In this document: one piece after another, positions 7,974 through 13,403 of the stretch
How positions within the stretch are numbered: position 1 is the stretch's first letter
Layout: the number at the start of each line of letters is the position of its first letter
NCBI GenBank assembly: GCA_024689525.1
Contig: JAILDI010000049.1
Span: 1 to 17,439 of the forward strand
Direction: 5' to 3'
Source: Bacteroidales bacterium
Lineage (GTDB): Bacteria; Bacteroidota; Bacteroidia; Bacteroidales; UBA932
DNA length: 17,439 nucleotides
Program-made: the position numbers and the translations under genes
The notes under the pieces: generated by a model
Database searches by the model: none
Told to the model about the DNA's origin: nothing
What the model saw: only the letters and a program-made list of their open reading frames with translations

Positions 7974-9312
7974 AACGGTTTGGTTCTGCTCCAATTGCGG
8001 AAACGAGTACTCCAAGTGGATGGGCAAATGTCCGTCCTGCGGGCAGTGGAACACGATGGTGGAAAAGGAGACCGTCACCGGGAAGAGGCCCGTTGTGGCG
8101 GCATCGACAGGCAGTGGCAAGCCTATGCCTCTGGCCGATGTGAGCTCCACCGGCGAGGAACGCATTTCCCTGGGCTCGGCCGAGGTGGACCGTCTGCTGG
8201 GCGGCGGAATCGTGAAAGGCTCGCTGGTGCTGATGGGCGGCGAACCCGGCATCGGCAAATCGACCCTTTCGCTTCAACTGCCCCTTCGCAGGCCGGAGCT
8301 CAAGACCCTATATGTCACCGGCGAGGAAAGCGTCCGTCAGGTGAAAATGCGCTCGGACCGCCTTGGGGGCGATGCCTCCAACTGCTTCATCTTCAGCGAA
8401 ACCGACATGAACGCCATTCTGGAGCAGGCCGATGCCGTCGCGCCGGACCTGATGATTGTCGATTCCGTCCAGACGATGTTCTGTCCGGGGGTCGATTCCA
8501 CCGCGGGCTCCGTGAGCCAGATCCGCGAAGTGGCCGCAACGCTGCTGCGCTACGCAAAAGGCAGCGGCGTGCCCGTGATTCTCGTCGGCCATATCACCAA
8601 GGAAGGCTCAATCGCCGGGCCCAAGATCCTTGAACATATTGTCGATGTCGTGCTGCAGTTCGAGGGTGAAAACCGCGGCGCATACCGTGTGCTCCGCAGC
8701 ATAAAGAACCGCTTCGGCTCCACATCGGAACTCGCCGTATTTGAAATGACCGGCACAGGCCTGCGTGAAGTGGAGAACCCGTCCGAGCTCCTCATCCCGG
8801 AACACGGGGAGGAACTCAGCGGCACCGCAATCGCCGCGATGCTGGACGGCAACCGTCCGTTCATGTTTGAGGTGCAGGCGCTTGTGGCTTCCGCGGCCTA
8901 CGGCACGGCCCAGCGCAGCGCCACGGGATTTGACGTGCGCCGTCTGAATATGCTCCTGGCCGTTCTTGAACGCCGTGCCGGCTTCAAACTGGGCCTCAAG
9001 GACGTGTTCCTGAATATGGCCGGCGGCATCCGCGTCACGGACCCCGCCTGCGACCTGGCTGTGATTGTGGCGGTTCTGTCATCGAACTTCGACTATCCAA
9101 TCCCGCGCGACGTCTGCTTCGCTGGAGAGGTTGGCCTCAGCGGCGAAATCCGTCCCGTCCCCCAGGCCTCCCGACGCGCCCTCGAAGCCGCCCGTCTGGG
9201 CTTCCGCCGCATCTTCGTCTCCTCCTACACCCACATCGACAAACAGGTTAGCGGCATCGAAATCGTCCGCGTCCCCGACATCCCCGCCCTGGTGCGGAGC
9301 CTGTTTAAATGA
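7957..9312 (+). CDS. radA: DNA repair protein RadA
   Basis: This is a 451-residue RecA-like ATPase that promotes branch migration of recombination intermediates and DNA repair. It has the full architecture: an N-terminal zinc finger (C11, C14, C25, C28), Walker A GEPGIGKST (95-103), Walker B LMIVDS (165-170), the RadA-specific KNRFG motif (250-254) and a C-terminal Lon-like domain (from about 285, with GGIRVTDPACDLAV and GEVGLSGEIRPV) that lacks protease catalysis in this family. The start overlaps the end of rsmE by 17 bases, which implies translational coupling. It is the last gene of the probable operon, and no clear hairpin terminator follows its TGA. Confidence 0.96.
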   Translation: MSAKTKTVWFCSNCGNEYSKWMGKCPSCGQWNTMVEKETVTGKRPVVAASTGSGKPMPLADVSSTGEERISLGSAEVDRLLGGGIVKGSLVLMGGEPGIGKSTLSLQLPLRRPELKTLYVTGEESVRQVKMRSDRLGGDASNCFIFSETDMNAILEQADAVAPDLMIVDSVQTMFCPGVDSTAGSVSQIREVAATLLRYAKGSGVPVILVGHITKEGSIAGPKILEHIVDVVLQFEGENRGAYRVLRSIKNRFGSTSELAVFEMTGTGLREVENPSELLIPEHGEELSGTAIAAMLDGNRPFMFEVQALVASAAYGTAQRSATGFDVRRLNMLLAVLERRAGFKLGLKDVFLNMAGGIRVTDPACDLAVIVAVLSSNFDYPIPRDVCFAGEVGLSGEIRPVPQASRRALEAARLGFRRIFVSSYTHIDKQVSGIEIVRVPDIPALVRSLFK

Positions 9313-9338
9313 TTATCTGAAGAAACTTTCTAAAAAAT

Positions 9339-9369
9339 TTTGATAATTGCGGAGAATGTTATACCTTTG
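9339..9369 (+). promoter_or_regulatory. Bacteroidetes-type promoter for the cysteine-repeat lipoprotein
   Basis: A -33 TTTG (9339-9342), an exact 19-base spacer and a -7 TACCTTTG (9362-9369) make this one of the best promoters in the window. The predicted leader is A/T-rich and about 48 bases long. The gene therefore has its own, probably strong, transcription start. Confidence 0.85.
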
Positions 9370-9423
9370 CGGCCCGAAATTCAAGAAATTTCAATTGTTT
9401 AACTAGTTATACTGTATTTTACT

Positions 9424-9627
9424 ATGAAGAAGGTTTTCATGACTCTCGCAATCGTGGCTCTTATGGCAGCCGCCGTTGCTTGCGGAAACAACAACGCCAA
9501 GAAGGCCGAGGCCGCTGCTGAGGAAGCAGTTGAGGCTTGCGACAGCACCTGCTGCACCAAGGCCGACAGCACCTGCTGCGAGCACGCTGACAGCACTTGC
9601 TGCGCAAACGAAGTTGTAGCCGAGTAA
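9424..9627 (+). CDS. tiny cysteine-repeat lipoprotein
   Basis: This is a 67-residue lipoprotein of unknown function. The signal sequence MKKVFMTLAIVALMAAAVAC gives lipidated Cys20. An Ala/Glu/Lys-rich stretch (residues 25-38) probably forms a helix, then three eight-residue repeats begin DSTCC (residues 40-60), preceded by Cys39. The mature tail thus carries seven cysteines (39, 43, 44, 51, 52, 59, 60), plus a His in the second repeat. Vicinal cysteine pairs could bind soft metals such as Cu, Zn or Hg, or form disulfides in the periplasm (inference only). A consensus promoter and a strong terminator frame it, so it is a free-standing and possibly highly expressed unit. It has no antisense competitor: the minus-strand frame over it is a low-complexity shadow. 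Confidence 0.85.
   Translation: MKKVFMTLAIVALMAAAVACGNNNAKKAEAAAEEAVEACDSTCCTKADSTCCEHADSTCCANEVVAE
9541..9603 (+). repeat. three 24-base direct repeats encoding DSTCC units
   Basis: Units begin at 9541, 9565 and 9589. Each has a 15-base core GACAGCACCTGCTGC (the third copy has one C-to-T change, silent) followed by nine variable bases. The near-identity at DNA level, including codon choice, suggests recent expansion by slippage or duplication within the lipoprotein gene. Confidence 0.9.
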
Positions 9628-9648
9628 TTCAGCTGCATCAATCCGCAC

Positions 9649-9683
9649 AAAATCGACCCGACAATACGCCGGGTCGATTTTTA
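9649..9683 (+). terminator. intrinsic terminator after the cysteine-repeat lipoprotein
   Basis: AAAATCGACCCG (9649-9660) pairs over 12 positions with CGGGTCGATTTT (9670-9681) around a nine-base loop, and the right arm runs into a T-run. This is a textbook intrinsic terminator, 22 bases after the stop codon. Confidence 0.9.
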
Positions 9684-9687
9684 TTGT

Positions 9688-9695
9688 TATATTTG
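9688..9695 (+). promoter_or_regulatory. -7 element for galE
   Basis: TATATTTG, 25 bases before the galE ATG, matches the -7 consensus. The -33 position would fall in the loop of the preceding terminator, where no TTTG is present, so the promoter is incomplete. The predicted leader is about 20 bases. Confidence 0.6.
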
Positions 9696-9720
9696 TAGAC
9701 TTTAACACATTAAAACTGAT

Positions 9721-10749
9721 ATGAAAAAGACTGTTCTTGTTTCCGGCGGCGCCGGATTTATCGGAAGCCACGTGACCGTGGAGCTTCTTCAGGCGGGATA
9801 TGATGTGGTTGTGGCCGACAATTTCTCCAACTGCGACGAAACCTGCTTCAACGGCGTGAAAAAGATCACCGGCAGGGAAGACCTTCCTCTTGAAAGGATC
9901 GATTTCTGCGATGAGGCCGCCGCAAAGGGCATTTTCAAGAAATACCACATCGACGCGGTTATTCATTTCGCGGCTTTCAAGGCCGTGGGCGAGTCCGTAG
10001 CAGAGCCGCTTAAATACTACAAGAACAATCTGGTAAGCTTCCTCAACGTGCTTGAGGCCGCCAAGGAAGTGGGCGGATGCAATGTGCTGTTCTCGTCATC
10101 GGCCACGGTCTACGGCGAGCCGGAGAAGGTTCCCGTGACGGAGGATACTCCCCGCCAGCCGGCCATGTCGCCTTACGGCAACACCAAAACCATGTGCGAG
10201 GATATCCTTCAGGACACCGTGAAGGCCTCCGGCGGCGCGATCAAGGGCATCCTGCTGCGCTACTTCAACCCCATCGGCGCACATCCCAGCGCCCTTATCG
10301 GCGAACTTCCCCGCGGAATTCCCAACAACCTGGTGCCTTTCATCACCCAGACTGCCATCGGCAAGCGTGAATGCCTGAGCATCTTCGGCAACGACTATCC
10401 CACGCCGGACGGCACTTGCCTGCGCGACTATATCGACATTGTCGACCTGGCCCGCGCACACGTCTTCGCCGTCACCCGCATGATGGACGGCAAGATGAAG
10501 AAGGACTGCGAAATCTTCAACGTTGGCACTGGCAGGCCGGTTTCCGTGATGGAACTGGTCAACGCTTTCCAGAAAGTGAATGGCGTGAAGCTCAATTACA
10601 AGATCGCGGCAAGGCGCCCCGGCGACGTCACCGCTATCTGGGCCGATCCGACCCTCGCCAACAAGGAACTGGGCTGGAAAGCGGAACGTACAGTGGAAGA
10701 AACACTTAAGTCCGCCTGGGCCTGGGAGCTGCATCTGGCCGGGAAGTAG
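9721..10749 (+). CDS. galE: UDP-glucose 4-epimerase GalE
   Basis: This is a 342-residue extended short-chain dehydrogenase/reductase that interconverts UDP-glucose and UDP-galactose with bound NAD. It supplies galactose for glycans and allows galactose use through the Leloir pathway. Visible motifs are the NAD-binding GGAGFIG (9-15), HFAAFKAVGES (82-92), FSSSATVYGE (124-133) with the catalytic Ser/Thr region, and PYGNTK (151-156) giving the Y152-xxx-K156 pair. The substrate-loop sequences RYFNPIGAHPS and LRDYIDIVDLARAH are typical of GalE rather than other epimerases. The length is normal. It stands alone between a terminator and a probable stop-codon-overlapping hairpin, with no other gal gene nearby. 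Confidence 0.95.
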   Translation: MKKTVLVSGGAGFIGSHVTVELLQAGYDVVVADNFSNCDETCFNGVKKITGREDLPLERIDFCDEAAAKGIFKKYHIDAVIHFAAFKAVGESVAEPLKYYKNNLVSFLNVLEAAKEVGGCNVLFSSSATVYGEPEKVPVTEDTPRQPAMSPYGNTKTMCEDILQDTVKASGGAIKGILLRYFNPIGAHPSALIGELPRGIPNNLVPFITQTAIGKRECLSIFGNDYPTPDGTCLRDYIDIVDLARAHVFAVTRMMDGKMKKDCEIFNVGTGRPVSVMELVNAFQKVNGVKLNYKIAARRPGDVTAIWADPTLANKELGWKAERTVEETLKSAWAWELHLAGK

Positions 10750-10762
10750 CGGCCCGGTTTTT
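10739..10762 (+). terminator. probable terminator overlapping the galE stop
   Basis: CCGGG (10739-10743) pairs with CCCGG (10753-10757) around a nine-base loop that contains the galE stop codon, and TTTTT follows at 10758-10762. The stem is short, with possible G-T extension, so read-through into the next gene is plausible. The 51-base gap to the next gene shows no convincing TAnnTTTG promoter. Confidence 0.5.
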
Positions 10763-10800
10763 GATTCAATGCACGGCCAAGTGTATTGAAACCTTATATT

Positions 10801-12876
10801 ATGAAACGCATTCTTTTTGGCGCGGCAATCGCCGCGCTGATGTTCTTCTCCTGCGGAAAAGACGTGATTGACGACTCCGGTAACGGCGGTGGCAGTGCAG
10901 TTGCGCAGGCGGAGTTCACCGCATCGCAGGACAATGTGTTCTTCAACGCCTCGGGCGGGGAAGCCACGATAGTAATCACCTCCACAAGCGACTGGAAGGC
11001 CCAGCAGGCGGGTGACTGGTTCACCGCAAGCCCGCTGGCGGGTTCGGCCGGAACCACCACCGTAACCATCACGGCGGCCGCCAATACCGGCGCGGAACTT
11101 TCCGGCTCGGTCACTTTCGCCTGCACGGAAGGGACAATCCGCATTCCCGTGACGCAGGAGGCGGCCTCGTCCGGCAGCTCGGGCTCCGGCTCAAGCACCG
11201 GCGAGAACATCATCATCGACAGTTCAGACTCCGATTCTTCGGAAGACAATGTGTCCCGCACCACCTTCGACCGCAGGATATACATCGTCTGGAGCGCTTC
11301 CGGTGCCACCGTCACGGGTGACGTCAACGGGGTGGTCTCCGTAAGCGGCAGCTATGTTACTGTCGATAATCGCAGCACCACCGAGAGAGTGATCTACAAC
11401 CTCTCCGGAAGCTCGTCCGACGGGTATCTGAAGCTCTACTCCAACAACAAGCAGGCGCTGGAACTCAACGGCCTGTCGCTCACCAACACCAAGGGCGCGG
11501 CCATCAACAACCAGGGCAAAAAACGCTGTTTCATCGTTGTGAGCGGCACAAATACCCTGGCCGATGGCTCCAGCTACACCCTCACGCCCTCCACCGAGGA
11601 CGAGAAGGCCGCCCTGTTCTCGGAGGGTCAGATAATCTTCTCCGGAAGCGGCTCTCTCACCGTGAAGGCCGTGGGCAAGGCGGGCATCACCTCCGATGAT
11701 TATGTGCGCGTGATGAGCGCCCCCACGCTGAAGGTCACCTCATCGGCCGGTCACGGTCTCCGGGGCAAGGATGCGGTGTGGGTATCGGCAGGAAGTGTCG
11801 ATATCGACGTATCGGCCACCGGCAAGAAGGGTATGTCCACGGACAGCCTCGCGCGCTTCACCGGAGGCGCCACGACCATCAATGTGAGCGGCGGAATCCT
11901 GGTGGAAAGCGGCAGCTACACCAGCGCGGCGGGCATCAAGGCCGATCAGTTGTTCCTGATGGAGGCCGGCACCCTGAACGTCACTTCCACCGGCCAGGGC
12001 GGCAAGGGAATCAAGTGCGGCGATGCCGATGAAAAGGTGGTCGGAGCCCTGTATTTCAAGGGCGGCACCGTGAATGTGAACGTCACCGGCACCAACAATA
12101 CCACCTACGACAAGGGCGCGAAAGCCGTGAAATGCGACGGGCCGATATATGTCCAGGGCGGCGACATCACCGTAAAATGCTCCCGCCACGAAGCCGTTGA
12201 ATCCAAGCACAGCATCACAATCACCGGCGGGTCGATGTATGTGGTCTCCGACGGGGACGATGCCATCAACTGCACCAAAGACACCAGCGTATCCGGTTCC
12301 ACGGGCATTCTCACGGTTTCCGGTGGATGTACTTTTGCCTGGTCCACGGGCACGAATCCCCGCTCCAACGGCAAGCCCGGCGATGCGTTTGACTCCAACG
12401 GCAACATGATTCTTGAGGGCGGCGTAGCCTATGGCGTAACTTCCATGCAGCCCGACCTTGCGTTTGACGCAAACACCGAGGGCGGCGCAACTCTTTACAT
12501 TAAGGAAGGCGCAACGGTTATCGGCCTGGGCGGCGTGGAGAACGGCACCTCCTCCAACTGGTCGCAGAGCATGTACTCCGGCAGCTGGAGCACCGGCAAG
12601 AGTTACGCGCTTTACAACACTTCCGGCGGGCTTATCTGTGCGTTCAAAGCGCCCACGGCGGGTGCCAGCGGCCTGTACGTTTCCGGCCCCAGCCTGTCCG
12701 GCACGGCCTGCCTGGGCAGTGTTACGGTTAGCGGCGGAACGTCCTATGCGGGCGGGATGATTATTACCGGCTGCACGGTTTCCGGCGGCAGCACCCTGTC
12801 CCTGAGCGCGTACTCGGGCGGCGGTGGCGGCCCTGGCGGCGGCGGTCCCGGTGGCGGTGGCGGCCGTCCCTGGTAG
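10801..12876 (+). CDS. BACON-domain surface lipoprotein with Cthe_2159-like carbohydrate-binding beta-helix
   Basis: This is a 691-residue lipoprotein (lipobox FFSC, Cys18). Residues about 40-121 form a BACON domain (FFNASGGEATIVITSTSDW, ending IRIPVTQEA), an Ig-like module that in Bacteroidetes often spaces or binds glycans and mucin. A Ser/Gly/Asp linker (122-150) follows. Residues about 155-665 are a repetitive beta-strand region with SGG-turn repeats and the GDDAIN signature (ITGGSMYVVSDGDDAIN), like the Cthe_2159 family, whose founding member binds acidic polysaccharides with calcium. The chain ends in a Gly/Pro-rich tail and RPW. No catalytic motif is seen. It is probably displayed on the cell surface as a binding or matrix protein. 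The ATG at 10801 is chosen over an in-frame TTG at 10786 because it begins a canonical lipoprotein signal. Confidence 0.87.
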   Translation: MKRILFGAAIAALMFFSCGKDVIDDSGNGGGSAVAQAEFTASQDNVFFNASGGEATIVITSTSDWKAQQAGDWFTASPLAGSAGTTTVTITAAANTGAELSGSVTFACTEGTIRIPVTQEAASSGSSGSGSSTGENIIIDSSDSDSSEDNVSRTTFDRRIYIVWSASGATVTGDVNGVVSVSGSYVTVDNRSTTERVIYNLSGSSSDGYLKLYSNNKQALELNGLSLTNTKGAAINNQGKKRCFIVVSGTNTLADGSSYTLTPSTEDEKAALFSEGQIIFSGSGSLTVKAVGKAGITSDDYVRVMSAPTLKVTSSAGHGLRGKDAVWVSAGSVDIDVSATGKKGMSTDSLARFTGGATTINVSGGILVESGSYTSAAGIKADQLFLMEAGTLNVTSTGQGGKGIKCGDADEKVVGALYFKGGTVNVNVTGTNNTTYDKGAKAVKCDGPIYVQGGDITVKCSRHEAVESKHSITITGGSMYVVSDGDDAINCTKDTSVSGSTGILTVSGGCTFAWSTGTNPRSNGKPGDAFDSNGNMILEGGVAYGVTSMQPDLAFDANTEGGATLYIKEGATVIGLGGVENGTSSNWSQSMYSGSWSTGKSYALYNTSGGLICAFKAPTAGASGLYVSGPSLSGTACLGSVTVSGGTSYAGGMIITGCTVSGGSTLSLSAYSGGGGGPGGGGPGGGGGRPW

Positions 12877-12902
12877 CCATTGCCGCACCGGCATTAAAAA
12901 TA

Positions 12903-12931
12903 GCCCGGCACCGGAAGGTGTCGGGCATTTT
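12903..12931. terminator. probable bidirectional terminator between convergent genes
   Basis: GCCCGGCACC (12903-12912) pairs with GGTGTCGGGC (12917-12926), with one G-T pair, around a GGAA tetraloop. ATTTTA follows, and TTAAAAATA precedes, which gives a T-run on the opposite strand. It lies between the stops of the lipoprotein (12876) and the minus-strand gene (12954), so it can serve both. Confidence 0.85.
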
Positions 12932-12953
12932 ATTGCGCTGTGTGTGGCCTGGA

Positions 12954-13238
12954 TTACTCACTGAGGCCCTTCTTCACAGCTTCGCTGAGTTTGTCGTACA
13001 GTGCATCCGTCTTTTCGAGGAGTTCCTTGCGGATTTCCTCGTAGTGGGCCCTCTTGCCTTTCTTCGGGGCCTGGCTTACGCGGTCCCTCAGGGCGTTGAA
13101 CAGTTCCACTGCCTCGTCCACCAGGTTTGCGATTTCGTCGCCATTCTTTCCCGGATGCGTGTCCAGGAACAATGCGCAATCGTCCACAAATGCACCGATC
13201 ACATACTCGATGTCTTTCTTGATAACTCTGAGATTCAT
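12954..13238 (-). CDS. small conserved helical protein of unknown function
   Basis: This is a 94-residue soluble, highly charged and probably all-helical protein without a signal sequence. The beginning MNLRVIKKDIEYVIGAFVDD and the middle DEAVELFNALRDRV resemble an uncharacterised protein that I recall as widespread in Bacteroidetes; no function is assigned. The C-terminal part (residues about 58-94, KKGKRAHYEEIRKELLEKT) looks like a long amphipathic helix. A perfect promoter on the same strand and a terminator at its end show a free-standing gene. It diverges from glnN, with 165 bases between the starts, but nothing links it to nitrogen metabolism except position. Confidence 0.85.
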   Translation of the reverse strand: MNLRVIKKDIEYVIGAFVDDCALFLDTHPGKNGDEIANLVDEAVELFNALRDRVSQAPKKGKRAHYEEIRKELLEKTDALYDKLSEAVKKGLSE

Positions 13239-13264
13239 AATTTCCCGTTTTAGGTTTCCGGAAA

Positions 13265-13295
13265 CAAATATACTAATTTTTTCCTTTCCGCCAAA
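13265..13295 (-). promoter_or_regulatory. Bacteroidetes-type promoter for the minus-strand 94-residue protein
   Basis: Read on the minus strand, a -33 TTTG (13295-13292), an exact 19-base spacer and a -7 TATATTTG (13272-13265) match the consensus fully. Transcription should start near 13258, inside the palindrome GTTTCCGGAAAC at 13254-13265, which could serve as an operator or may be chance. Confidence 0.85.
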
Positions 13296-13341
13296 CAGCA
13301 GATTTTTTTAAGGTGCAAAATGGCTATTTAAAAAAAGTTCG

Positions 13342-13349
13342 TATATTTG
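13342..13349 (+). promoter_or_regulatory. -7 element for glnN-glmS
   Basis: TATATTTG matches the -7 consensus and predicts a transcription start near 13356, 48 bases before the glnN ATG. Only a partial TG (13321-13322) stands at the -33 position. A weak -33 could mean an activator is needed, which would suit a nitrogen-regulated gene. Confidence 0.65.
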
Positions 13350-13353
13350 CATC

Positions 13354-13392
13354 CCGGAAAACACTGTCGCCGTACAGTATTTTCCGGTTTTT
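13354..13392 (+). promoter_or_regulatory. glnN leader hairpin with T-tract, possible attenuator
   Basis: CCGGAAAACACTGT (13354-13367) pairs with ACAGTATTTTCCGG (13374-13387) at 13 of 14 positions, with one C/A mismatch, around the loop CGCCGT. TTTTT follows at 13388-13392, 11 bases before the glnN ATG. The nearest upstream gene points the other way, so it does not serve as that gene's terminator. Alternatives are an attenuator, a 5' stability stem, or an operator. Confidence 0.6.
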
Positions 13393-13403
13393 ACATATAC
13401 ACA

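Noticed and set aside
9541..9603. Short direct repeats considered as a CRISPR-like array
   Set aside because: The 24-base periodicity is in frame, the nine-base interruptions are far too short for spacers, and the repeats encode DSTCC units of a lipoprotein.
9403..9966. Minus-strand frame opposite the cysteine-repeat lipoprotein and the galE start
   Set aside because: It would cross a strong terminator and two plus-strand genes with convincing signals. It is considered a shadow.
10760..10791. Possible promoter before the BACON lipoprotein (TTTG, 20 bases, then TATTGAAA)
   Set aside because: The -7 part does not match TAnnTTTG; only the TA and the -33 fit. The gene may depend on galE read-through or an atypical promoter.
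11740..12894. Ala/Gly-rich 384-codon minus-strand frame opposite the BACON lipoprotein
   Set aside because: It has low-complexity composition, no promoter and runs through the terminator region. The plus-strand protein has a lipobox and recognisable domains.
13254..13265. Perfect palindrome GTTTCCGGAAAC at the predicted start site of the minus-strand gene
   Set aside because: A 12-base palindrome is expected a few times by chance in 17 kb, and no second copy was noticed. It is mentioned with the promoter but not claimed as an operator.
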